This document shows positions 27,161-35,627 of a stretch of 64,000 bases of DNA, piece by piece. Under the pieces are notes generated by a model, which ran no database searches, was not told where the DNA came from, and saw only the letters and a program-made list of their open reading frames with translations. The position numbers were made by a program, and so were the translations under genes. The stretch is taken from assembly GCF_001428005.1 (NCBI RefSeq), contig NZ_LMSB01000056.1:8494-72493 (forward strand), given 5' to 3'. How positions within the stretch are numbered: position 1 is the first letter of the stretch; every line of letters starts with the position of its first letter. Source of the stretch: Arthrobacter sp. Soil736 (GTDB lineage Bacteria; Actinomycetota; Actinomycetes; Actinomycetales; Micrococcaceae).

Positions 27161-28042
27161 GTGATCAACTTTATGCGAAAAGCACGTAGACTCTATCCAC
27201 ATTTCCGCCGCTGGCTACATATCGCCTCGCTCCAAGCCCAGAATGTCTTTTCCTCGGAGCCGGTGACAGGGGATGGGGTCGTCGTCGTATCCCTCACTAC
27301 CTACGGGCCCCGCACAGAATTCGTTCACTTAGCCGTTGAGAGTATTGTTCGAGGCACAGTGCGCCCGGGCAGAATTATTTTGTGGCTAGACGAAGCTGAC
27401 GCTATAGCAAATCCTCCGAAGGCGTTGCTTCGTCTGGCAAGGAGGGGGTTGGAGATCAAGCAGTGCTCCAACTACGGTCCCCATAAGAAGTACTATCCCT
27501 ACGTGGAGGCACTAACCTCAGAGCGTCTGCCGGAGCCTTTGGTTATCGTCGACGACGACTTCATCTATCCCCATGACTGGCTTCAAAGCCTTCTCGACTC
27601 GTACTCGGAGTACCCAGATTCTGTCAGTTGCACGCGGGCGCACGAGTTTCAGATCGACGATACCGCTAGGCCCTATTCTCAGTGGCCGTCTTGTCGGTCG
27701 GATCGACCGAGCTTCCAAACTTTTGCGACCGGCGTAGGCGGGGTCCTTTATCCTCCTTCGGTTCAACTTGCCATTAAGTCCTACGGGACGGCCTTCGAGG
27801 CCTGCGCCCCAAGAGCGGATGATGTTTGGCTTCACTATGTCGCCATCTCAAATGGCAACAAAATACGCCAGGTTCATCCAATTCCGCTGGATTTGGAATT
27901 CAAAATTCTTCCTTTTGGGCAAAAAACTTCACTCCAGGTGGAAAACGTTGGGCTGGCGGCCAACGACAAACAGATCGCCAATACCTATGACGAAAGAGCG
28001 TTGGATATTTTGCGAGACGCAGCAGCCCGGTCAGGCGCATGA
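27161..28042 (+). CDS. Glycosyltransferase, GT2-like
   Basis: A 293-residue protein starting at GTG 27161 (AAAGGA upstream; ATG at 27173 is an alternative). It has a nucleotide-sugar fold with VVVVSLTTYGPRTEFVHLAV and a metal-binding LVIVDDDFIYPHDW (DxD). No membrane helix, so cytoplasmic, perhaps membrane-associated. The donor and acceptor sugars cannot be told. It closes the plus-strand run that starts with the Wzz/kinase gene. Confidence 0.75.
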   Translation: MINFMRKARRLYPHFRRWLHIASLQAQNVFSSEPVTGDGVVVVSLTTYGPRTEFVHLAVESIVRGTVRPGRIILWLDEADAIANPPKALLRLARRGLEIKQCSNYGPHKKYYPYVEALTSERLPEPLVIVDDDFIYPHDWLQSLLDSYSEYPDSVSCTRAHEFQIDDTARPYSQWPSCRSDRPSFQTFATGVGGVLYPPSVQLAIKSYGTAFEACAPRADDVWLHYVAISNGNKIRQVHPIPLDLEFKILPFGQKTSLQVENVGLAANDKQIANTYDERALDILRDAAARSGA

Positions 28043-28276
28043 GTATTTCGCGGTTCCCGTGACGATCGGACTCTGAACTGAAGTCACGATTGTCATGGCG
28101 CCCGTTCCCCAACTTAGTCTGGTCCGTCAGAGTCAGGCCCGCGGGCCACGAGCACTGTCATGTTCGAATCTAGGGGCGGGCCGCTTACACCGAGATCCTC
28201 GGCTGCTTCCGGCAGGGTTGTCGTCACGTCATGTGCCCAACACAGTGCCAGTCCTTACGCGATCAAGCAGCAAATT

Positions 28277-29233
28277 TTAGAGCCGAGCACTGTCCAGGGC
28301 CCTGCCGACACGATCGATATATGCCTCGCGGCTAAAAACTTCACGCCAAAAACTCCGGATAGATTCATCTTGCCCGTCGGCCCACTCGGCTATTCTCCGC
28401 AGCTGGGGCAGGAGCGGCTTGTCCGGGGCGCAGACTTTTATAGCCGGTCCTTTGGTGTACTCAGTCATGCCCCTACTGGGAGTTACTCCAACCGGAAGGC
28501 CGCTTTCCAGCGCCCCGACAAGAACCATATGCCCAGCTGCCCGAGTTCCATCGCGCAGAGGCAGAAACGCCACCGTGGCAGTACTCAATAGAGCGCCGAA
28601 CTCGGACGGACTCAGCCGGCCTGGCCTGCTCACAACGTTTCCGTTTGAAACGGTCTCACCGGCAGACTCTCCCGTGGCTAAGGTGAGCCGGACGGGCTCG
28701 TCGCTTGCCAATACTTCCGCCTCAAGGGCCTCAATCATCTGTCGGTCGCGGTCAGACGTCCCGCCTACAAATATGTGCAATTCCGAGGATGGCTGTCTCT
28801 CGGGATAATCGAACGTGTTTCCGTACAGAACCGCCGACGCCCGTCCACCGGCAGCGTTCCAAGGACCCGCTTCGGACTCAGAGAGTGTGACCACAGCGGC
28901 TTCACCGATGAGGCGTCGCAAGATCTTCCAACTTCGGCTCGCCGGCTCAGCATAGACACCAGTCACGACAAAATTCCTGCGCCCCGTGAGGCGCAGTGCA
29001 GCGCCAATCCATGGATTGTTGGCCAAATACGGACCGGGGACGCTGGGCAGCAGTGTCCGCAGTGCGAGGGCGAATGAGTCTAGGCCGATACCAAAGATCC
29101 GGGATCCAAGACGCTTTCCGTTGGTTGCGGCCATTTGCTGCCTACACACTCGGTCTACATAGGGACTCGCTAGCCAGGCTTGATCTGCCTCCGGGTTCGC
29201 TGGGCCAATCGCCAGAAACGTATAGGGTTTCAC
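28277..29233 (-). CDS. Glycosyltransferase-like protein (GT-B type)
   Basis: A 318-residue protein from GTG 29233, preceded by AAGGAG. The start overlaps the stop of the upstream gene (GTGA). The C-terminal half has GRLSPSEFGALLSTATVAFL and later GHMVLVGALESGLPVGVTPS, the donor-site pattern of GT-B glycosyltransferases. The N-terminal half matches nothing recognised. Last gene of a four-gene minus-strand glycosyltransferase operon that converges on the GT2-like gene. Confidence 0.65.
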   Translation of the reverse strand: MKPYTFLAIGPANPEADQAWLASPYVDRVCRQQMAATNGKRLGSRIFGIGLDSFALALRTLLPSVPGPYLANNPWIGAALRLTGRRNFVVTGVYAEPASRSWKILRRLIGEAAVVTLSESEAGPWNAAGGRASAVLYGNTFDYPERQPSSELHIFVGGTSDRDRQMIEALEAEVLASDEPVRLTLATGESAGETVSNGNVVSRPGRLSPSEFGALLSTATVAFLPLRDGTRAAGHMVLVGALESGLPVGVTPSRGMTEYTKGPAIKVCAPDKPLLPQLRRIAEWADGQDESIRSFWREVFSREAYIDRVGRALDSARL

Positions 29234-31137
29234 CGCAGGCTCCTTTTTGTATGTGCAACTGTCTCGGAAATCCAAGTCCGCCAGTCTGAAACCGCCGCAT
29301 CAAAGAACTTGTTTGCGGCAGCTTGAGCTTCTGGAGCGCCATTTCGTATCGCGTGCCTGACGGCGCTCGTCCAAGGGTTTGGTTCAGCGGATTCGGCGTT
29401 ATTGGATTCCGGCACCAATAGACTTGAGTCGGCGCCGTACATGTCCGCCAAGCTCGAAGCCGCGCGTCCCACGATTGGCGTGCCTGCCTCCAGTGCCCGG
29501 ATCGCGATGCCACTTTGATAGAAGCGCTTGTAGGGAATGACGATCACGTCGCTGGAACGAACCAGGTCGTCCATTTCCTGTTCGGATACGAAGCGTGCAT
29601 CCACGCTCCATCCCGCCACGGTTGGCCACCCTCGACCGACTATTTCTAGCGCGCAGTCATCGAGTTCAGTAGCGATGGCCTTCAGGGCATCAAAGTCCCT
29701 GTCTTGTTTGAACTGACCCAGCACACGTACAACAGGGCGTTCCTTCTGAGGGTGACCGCCTGTCCCGTTGCGACCATTAGGTCGAAGCATTGGATGGGCC
29801 AAGACTTCCAGTGACTGACCAAGCCCAAATTCCCGCATGGCCTCTGCTGCGGCCAAACTGTGAACGATTATGCGAGGCCGGTTTGGAATCGCGGAAACCA
29901 TTCGCGCGATGAGTCTCCCGCTGCCAATTGAACGAACTAACGGCTTGGGGTCGTGATAGACGATTGCCGTCGAACGACCGCAAATCAGCTTGGCGACAGC
30001 GAGGTCTAGAAAGCCGGCCACCGGCCATGTCACGAGGGTTTGGGAAGTTCTGTAGCCCGGGCGACTTTGCGACGCGTTACTCAGCAGTCTCAGGTAATCA
30101 AAGACCCATCGCCAACGGCTGGATCCGGCGACGGACGGTTCATTGATCGATTGAACTTCCACGTCCGAACCAGAGGCCCTGAGCATTTCTGCCAAAGCGT
30201 CCGTGTAGTGGGCAAGGGCCGCACCTAACGGATTTATGAGGACAATCTTGGGCTGCCCATCAGCTTGGGGAGCCGGCCTGAGTGACATTCCCGCCCTCCA
30301 ACCGGCTACAAGTGGCGCCCACTGCGACGTCCCCCGCCTCTTGATCATGTCTCGTGCAATTGAAGTTGCTACCACGTAGGGGGCTGACGCGATTCTCTGC
30401 AGTCCAGTCCCATTTTTGGCTTGGAACAGTTGGATATTGCGTGTCTGATAGAACGCGGGGGTTCCTCCTGAGCTCTGCCAGACCACGGCTCGCGGCTCTA
30501 GGATCACTTCCCATCCAAGTCTTCGCAACGACTGCTGATGGTCGGTCTCTTCCATGTAGAGGAAGAATGCTTCGTCAATCGAGTGCCACTCGATAACCGA
30601 TTTGCGGAACAGCAGGAACGCACCGTCTAGCCAAGACACGGCATGAGACTCAGCGCCGTTGAGAATACTCCTTGGTGACTTGTGGCCATGATGTCGCGGC
30701 AGCCCAAGAATCCGCGAAAAGTAGCCTCCGAGGGACCACACGAGTTCGGAATCCACTCCTGTGACCAGGGCCGGGCCAACCACGGCTGCCTTATCACGGC
30801 TCGCCAGCGTGGACTCCAATTTTCGAAGCGCCCCCGGTTCGGGTAGAGCCTCGTGCGTAGACACCAACAAATATTGGGCGTCCTTCGAGTTCTGGGCGTG
30901 CCATGCCACGCCCAGGTTAACTGCCGCCCCGTATCCGTCGTTGGAGCAGAACAGCAACTCGACACCTTCCGGCAAGGAGGACTTCAACTGCTCGGCGTGA
31001 GAGGGCTGCTCGCTGTTGTCCACTACGAGCAGCATTGACGGGGAAAGCCCCTCTGTGAGCAGGCTGGCAATCGTTGCTGGCAGTGTGTCGTAGCTGCGGT
31101 GGTGTACAACTACAGCCGCAATTCTTGAAGCGTTCAA
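29230..31137 (-). CDS. Fused GT2-GT4 glycosyltransferase
   Basis: A 635-residue protein. Residues 1 to about 280 are a GT2 family A-type domain (IAAVVVHHRSYDTLPATIAS, VVDNSEQPS, then SWLDGAFLLFRKSVIEWHSI and EETDHQQSLRRLGWEV). Residues about 295-635 are a GT-B domain with VRVLGQFKQDRDFDALKAIA and a C-terminal IPYKRFYQSGIAIRALEAGT. Two sugar transfers on one chain are likely. Both ends overlap neighbouring genes by 4 bp, indicating tight coupling. Confidence 0.82.
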   Translation of the reverse strand: MNASRIAAVVVHHRSYDTLPATIASLLTEGLSPSMLLVVDNSEQPSHAEQLKSSLPEGVELLFCSNDGYGAAVNLGVAWHAQNSKDAQYLLVSTHEALPEPGALRKLESTLASRDKAAVVGPALVTGVDSELVWSLGGYFSRILGLPRHHGHKSPRSILNGAESHAVSWLDGAFLLFRKSVIEWHSIDEAFFLYMEETDHQQSLRRLGWEVILEPRAVVWQSSGGTPAFYQTRNIQLFQAKNGTGLQRIASAPYVVATSIARDMIKRRGTSQWAPLVAGWRAGMSLRPAPQADGQPKIVLINPLGAALAHYTDALAEMLRASGSDVEVQSINEPSVAGSSRWRWVFDYLRLLSNASQSRPGYRTSQTLVTWPVAGFLDLAVAKLICGRSTAIVYHDPKPLVRSIGSGRLIARMVSAIPNRPRIIVHSLAAAEAMREFGLGQSLEVLAHPMLRPNGRNGTGGHPQKERPVVRVLGQFKQDRDFDALKAIATELDDCALEIVGRGWPTVAGWSVDARFVSEQEMDDLVRSSDVIVIPYKRFYQSGIAIRALEAGTPIVGRAASSLADMYGADSSLLVPESNNAESAEPNPWTSAVRHAIRNGAPEAQAAANKFFDAAVSDWRTWISETVAHTKRSLR

Positions 31138-32282
31138 CTTTTGCGATCCTCACTGGAGGTAGGTAGGACAAGCGTATGCAGCCATGAATCAGAAGCAACT
31201 CTGCCAGGTGTTTCCGGAAGGGTTGCCAACACGGACTCGCGCCCGAGCGGTGTTTTGAGGGCGCCAATTATCGCGGCCGGCAAGTCTCGCCTGACAGATT
31301 TCTCTGATATGACGACATGCCCGTTATCGCGCAACCAGGTGGCGAGTCCGGTCTCGTCAGTAGTAACGATGGTCACTCCAGCGGAAAGTCCTTCCACGAT
31401 CGGTAAACCAATCTGCTCCCTCCATCGGCCGGCGCGCCTAGAAGGCGCCACCAGTACGTCTGAGGCCGAAATGATGCGAGCAGTTTCATCATGCTGAACA
31501 AAACCAGCGTAGGTGCGGCTGTCGGGCATTTCCGCACACCACTGTGAGACTGCGGTGGCATACTTTCCCCCGCCGACGACGGTCAACGACGCTTGCGGAA
31601 CGGCCCGTTCCACGGATGTCCAGGCCTCCGTCAGATCGAGGATGCCCTTCCGATCGTCTAGCTCACCCACAAATATTGCGCGAAGACGACTCTCAGCAGT
31701 GGAGTCCAAAGGAACCGGACGAGTGCTCCTGGCCGGTAACTCCTCGATTAGCCTGTGTGGAATCTTGCTCACGCCGTCTAGCGAGTGGTACAGAACCTTA
31801 GAAGCCGCACTACCGAATACAAAACGATCAACTGTCAACCGAACGAAAAGGCCCGCAGCTGCACGTGCGGCTCTTTCCACGAGAGGATGACAGGCTCCGG
31901 TGGGTGATATGAGATTTCTCAAATCGTTGTTTTCTATGGCGTAAGCTACCGAAATTCGCCGTCGTCGCCCCATGAGTCCAAAAAGTTTCCAGGCCCCAGA
32001 CAACAGTAGATTCTTTGCGGCAAAGCGAAGCCAGAGCGGTTCGGGGATTTCCAACACGTCAGCCTCCGTGGAGGCGAGAATCCGAATGCATTCAAAGAGA
32101 CTAACCTTGCGGAAAGACGAAGGGATCACGGTTTTTCCAAGATCATATTTCTCGTCAAAATACAAAGTTAAAGCAGGAGTCATCCGCCGAGCCCGCTCAA
32201 CCTGCGCTGCCCTCAGCTCAGGGCGGATCCGAATACTTGAATACGAAGAAGACATATCAACCGAGGCTCGTTCACTTTTCAT
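31134..32282 (-). CDS. GT4 family glycosyltransferase
   Basis: A 382-residue protein with the GT-B C-terminal signature: LRAIFVGELDDRKGILDLTE, ASLTVVGGGKYA, ISASDVLVAPSRR and REQIGLPIVEGLSAGVTIVT (the Glu of the EX7E motif). No membrane segment. Its stop overlaps the ATG of the fused GT2-GT4 gene. Member of the four-gene operon. Confidence 0.85.
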   Translation of the reverse strand: MKSERASVDMSSSYSSIRIRPELRAAQVERARRMTPALTLYFDEKYDLGKTVIPSSFRKVSLFECIRILASTEADVLEIPEPLWLRFAAKNLLLSGAWKLFGLMGRRRRISVAYAIENNDLRNLISPTGACHPLVERAARAAAGLFVRLTVDRFVFGSAASKVLYHSLDGVSKIPHRLIEELPARSTRPVPLDSTAESRLRAIFVGELDDRKGILDLTEAWTSVERAVPQASLTVVGGGKYATAVSQWCAEMPDSRTYAGFVQHDETARIISASDVLVAPSRRAGRWREQIGLPIVEGLSAGVTIVTTDETGLATWLRDNGHVVISEKSVRRDLPAAIIGALKTPLGRESVLATLPETPGRVASDSWLHTLVLPTSSEDRKS

Positions 32283-32297
32283 AGTCCTAGTCGCCAG

Positions 32298-33476
32298 CTA
32301 CTGATCTACATTCATATTCAGTGTATCGGGACCGGAAGTCATTCGAGATTCGACGGATGCCGAGGTTTTCTTCACGTCAGAACCGGCGGCTTCACGGATT
32401 GTTCTCTCGTAAGCGCCACAGACATCGGCCCAGTTGTACTTTTCCTTGGCTCGATTCATGTTGAACGAACTGGCGGCCCCGCGAAGGTCCGGGTTGCCCA
32501 GCATGTCCCGGATAGCCCGTTCTATTGCGTCTGACTCAGGAGCGACAAGATGATCCTCGAGGCCCAAAACCTCGAGGTTGTAAACCGTGCGGCGCGCTAC
32601 TACGGGGGCGCCGCAGGCCATGGCCTGTACCAGGGCGGGGTTGGTCCCCCCGACGCTGTGCCCATGAAAGTATGCGCCGGCATGCTGCCAGAGAGACATG
32701 AGTTTTTGATCGTCGCTGACGTGTCCCAACCAAGTTACATTCGGAAATTCGTCGCTAAGGCGCTTCGCAGTATCGTCAAGTTCGCCGCCATACCCCGCCG
32801 ATCCGACGATAACAACCGGATGATCGACTGCGATGCGCCTCGCGGCACTAAAAAACTCGGCAACAGTATTTTCAGGTACAAAGCGCGCCACCATCAAAAC
32901 ATACTTACCGGGCTCCAAGCCGGGAACGACACCCAGAGGCTCTAATACGTCGCCACCATAGGGAATAAAAACGCTCTCACGGCCAAATTCTTCTTTCCAT
33001 CGGCGCTGAATCTCTACGGAGTCGCTAACCAGCACGGAGCCGAATCGTGCAGTAAATCGTGCGCCCAATTTGAAGACAAACTTTGCCAGCCTGCCCCATT
33101 TCGCTCGCTCCCATTCAATTCCGTCAACATTCACAACAGTAGGAATGCCACGCAGCTTGAGCAGAGGGAGCCAAAATCCATTTGCAACGTTCATGACCAA
33201 GGCGACGTCCGGCTTCGCCACCAAGGAGTGCAGTACAGAAGTGAGTCCAAAAGTCAAAGTGCTCAAGGACTTGTTCTCGAGGCCCCAGGTTTCGACTGAA
33301 CGAACTCGCTGATCTCTCGACGAATCATCAATCTTCGTAGCACCTTTGCGGCCGTAGACCGTCACAGTCCAACCACCGGCGACGAAGAATGGAGCAAGTT
33401 TTCTTACGGCAGTCTCAAAGCCTCCGTAATAGCTTGGATAGCCCCGCGTTCCTATGATTGACACAGACTTCGACAT
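32298..33476 (-). CDS. DUF1972/GT4 glycosyltransferase (rhamnosyltransferase-like)
   Basis: A 392-residue protein starting SVSIIGTRGYPSYYGGFETA, the signature of DUF1972-headed glycosyltransferases such as Cps2T-type rhamnosyltransferases. The GT4 domain follows with GLEPGKYVLMVARFVPENTV and HGHSVGGTNPALVQAMACGA. Given the dTDP-rhamnose genes next door, rhamnose is a plausible donor (inference). First gene of the minus-strand operon, 15 bp before the next gene. Confidence 0.88.
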   Translation of the reverse strand: MSKSVSIIGTRGYPSYYGGFETAVRKLAPFFVAGGWTVTVYGRKGATKIDDSSRDQRVRSVETWGLENKSLSTLTFGLTSVLHSLVAKPDVALVMNVANGFWLPLLKLRGIPTVVNVDGIEWERAKWGRLAKFVFKLGARFTARFGSVLVSDSVEIQRRWKEEFGRESVFIPYGGDVLEPLGVVPGLEPGKYVLMVARFVPENTVAEFFSAARRIAVDHPVVIVGSAGYGGELDDTAKRLSDEFPNVTWLGHVSDDQKLMSLWQHAGAYFHGHSVGGTNPALVQAMACGAPVVARRTVYNLEVLGLEDHLVAPESDAIERAIRDMLGNPDLRGAASSFNMNRAKEKYNWADVCGAYERTIREAAGSDVKKTSASVESRMTSGPDTLNMNVDQ

Positions 33477-33709
33477 TTTTTGGTTCCTTGTCTCAATATT
33501 GCTAGCTTCTCAGCGTTGGCGTGATTGGCCTTCGTCGCACTTTGTTGTTTGGCTAACCTTCAGCCACATTTTGCTGGGTGGCCAGGATCTCTCAGTGTCA
33601 ACTGGCAAGTCAGTAGCGCTATTTGATGGTGCTAGCCTGCACGCAGTTTCGACACAGATTCAACCGGTTGATTCTGCACGGTCGCTTGGTTGGGTAAACG
33701 CTTCAATGC

Positions 33710-34570
33710 TCAGACAAGAAGGCTGAGGAGGTAGGCACCATAGCCGCTCTTTACAAGCGGCTCGGCTCGTTGGCGTAACTCGTCGTCGGTAAGGAAACCC
33801 TGACGCCAGGCAGTTTCTTCAGGTGCGCCGACTTTGAGACCCTGCCGGTTCTCCAAGGTTTTAATGAAGTTGGACGCGTCATTCAGGTCGTTGAACGTCC
33901 CTGTGTCTAGCCATGCCGTACCCCGCTGGAGCACTTCGACCTGAAGTTTTCCGCGGTCCAAGTAAGTCTGATTGACGTCCGTAATCTCGAGTTCGCCGCG
34001 CGCCGACGGACGGAGATTCTTTGCTATGTCCACTACGTCGTTATCGTAGAAATAGAGGCCGGGGACCGCATAGTGACTCTTGGGATTTTCCGGTTTTTCC
34101 TCAAGGGAGATCGCGCGTCCGTGGTCGTCAAACTCCACTACTCCATAGGCTTTCGGATCCTGCACCCAATATCCGAATACGGCGCCTCCCTCAATGTCTG
34201 AGTAGCGGCGCAGCTGCGTTCCTAAGCCATGTCCGTAAAAGATGTTGTCACCGAGCACCAAGGCAACGGAATCATCGCCAATGTGGTCTGCACCGAGGGT
34301 GAATGCCTGGGCTAGCCCGTCGGGCGAGGGCTGCTGAACGTACGTGAGGTTTACGCCGAACTGCGAGCCGTCCCCAAGTAGTCGCTGAAACTGCTCAGCA
34401 TCGTGCGGTGTAGTGATGATCAGGATGTCCTGGATTCCAGCCAATATTAGGGTGGATAGAGGGTAATAGATCATGGGCTTGTCGTAGACCGGTACAAGTT
34501 GCTTGCTGATGCCGAGGGTAATCGGGTGCAGTCGCGATCCAGTTCCCCCAGCTAAGATTATTCCTCGCAT
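33710..34570 (-). CDS. rmlA: Glucose-1-phosphate thymidylyltransferase
   Basis: A 286-residue protein with GIILAGGTGSRLHPITLGIS, the nucleotide-binding signature of RmlA, and KQLVPVYDKPMIYYPLSTLI. It makes dTDP-glucose, the first step to dTDP-L-rhamnose. The start at 34570 is chosen by homology-like length; upstream in-frame ATGs (34582, 34627, 34663) give longer products. Divergent from rmlB with only 55 bp between the start codons. Confidence 0.93.
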   Translation of the reverse strand: MRGIILAGGTGSRLHPITLGISKQLVPVYDKPMIYYPLSTLILAGIQDILIITTPHDAEQFQRLLGDGSQFGVNLTYVQQPSPDGLAQAFTLGADHIGDDSVALVLGDNIFYGHGLGTQLRRYSDIEGGAVFGYWVQDPKAYGVVEFDDHGRAISLEEKPENPKSHYAVPGLYFYDNDVVDIAKNLRPSARGELEITDVNQTYLDRGKLQVEVLQRGTAWLDTGTFNDLNDASNFIKTLENRQGLKVGAPEETAWRQGFLTDDELRQRAEPLVKSGYGAYLLSLLV

Positions 34571-34611
34571 GGGCCAAATCATTTCGTGTTCGTAACACTT
34601 CCGCAAACCGG

Positions 34612-34617
34612 TAAGGT
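34612..34617 (+). promoter_or_regulatory. -10-like box TAAGGT before rmlB
   Basis: TAAGGT lies 8 nt before the rmlB ATG and there is no good ribosome site, consistent with a leaderless transcript. The box lies inside the short rmlA-rmlB gap. Confidence 0.35.
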
Positions 34618-34625
34618 CATACTTC

Positions 34626-35624
34626 ATGGGGCATCTTCTCGTAACCGGTGGCGCCGGTTTCATAGGTTCAAATTTCGTCCGCTACGTGCTGGAAAACACA
34701 AGCGACCAGATCACGGTCATAGACAAGCTCACTTACGCCGGCAATATCGAGTCTTTGGCCGGCCTTCCCGAGGACCGTTTCCGGCTGGTCCATGGCGACA
34801 TCTGCGATGCCGGCGTCGTCGACGGACTCGTCGCCGACGCGGACGTGGTGGTCCACTACGCAGCGGAATCGCACAACGACAACTCGCTGCACGATCCCCG
34901 CCCGTTCCTGGACACAAACATCATCGGCACCTACACGCTCGTCGAGGCTGCCCGCAAGCACAACAAGCGGTTCCACCACATCTCCACCGACGAGGTTTAC
35001 GGCGATCTCGAACTGGACGATCCGGAGCGCTTCACGGAGGACACCCCGTACAACCCGTCCAGCCCGTATTCATCCACCAAGGCCGGCTCGGACCTGCTGG
35101 TGCGCGCTTGGGTGCGGTCCTTCGGCCTGCAGGCGACAATCAGCAACTGCTCGAACAACTACGGTCCCTACCAGCACGTGGAGAAGTTCATCCCGCGCCA
35201 GATCACCAACGTGATCGACGGTGTCCGCCCCAAGCTTTATGGCAAGGGCGAGAACGTCCGTGACTGGATCCACGCGAACGACCACTCTTCCGCCGTCCTG
35301 GCGATAATCGAAAAGGGCCGGATCGGCGAGACATACTTGATCGGGGCCGACGGCGAGAAGAACAATAAGGACGTCGTCGAACTGATCCTCAAGCACACGG
35401 GCCAGGCCCCCGATGCGTACGACCACGTCGTAGATCGGCCCGGCCACGACTTGCGCTACGCGATCGACTCTACGAAGCTCCGCGAGGAACTCGGCTGGGA
35501 GCCGCGCTTCTCCAACTTCGACGCCGGCATCGAGGACACCATCGCCTGGTATCGGAACAACGAGGACTGGTGGCGCCCGCAAAAGGCGGCCACGGAAGCC
35601 AAGTACAAGGAACAGGGCCAGTAG
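34626..35624 (+). CDS. rmlB: dTDP-glucose 4,6-dehydratase
   Basis: A 332-residue short-chain dehydrogenase/reductase with the NAD site LLVTGGAGFIGSNFVRYVLE, HISTDEVYGDLE (the dehydratase Asp-Glu pair) and the catalytic PYSSTKAGSD (YxxxK). Second step of dTDP-rhamnose synthesis. Followed after 3 bp by the rmlCD fusion. Confidence 0.95.
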   Translation: MGHLLVTGGAGFIGSNFVRYVLENTSDQITVIDKLTYAGNIESLAGLPEDRFRLVHGDICDAGVVDGLVADADVVVHYAAESHNDNSLHDPRPFLDTNIIGTYTLVEAARKHNKRFHHISTDEVYGDLELDDPERFTEDTPYNPSSPYSSTKAGSDLLVRAWVRSFGLQATISNCSNNYGPYQHVEKFIPRQITNVIDGVRPKLYGKGENVRDWIHANDHSSAVLAIIEKGRIGETYLIGADGEKNNKDVVELILKHTGQAPDAYDHVVDRPGHDLRYAIDSTKLREELGWEPRFSNFDAGIEDTIAWYRNNEDWWRPQKAATEAKYKEQGQ

Positions 35625-35627
35625 ACC

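Noticed and set aside
28043..28276. Possible gene between two convergent glycosyltransferases
   Set aside because: Frames here lack ribosome sites and protein-like sequence; no terminator with a T-run was found either.
33660..33671. Palindrome TCAACCGGTTGA between glycosyltransferase and rmlA genes
   Set aside because: A single 12-bp palindrome without a -35/-10 context; it could easily be chance.
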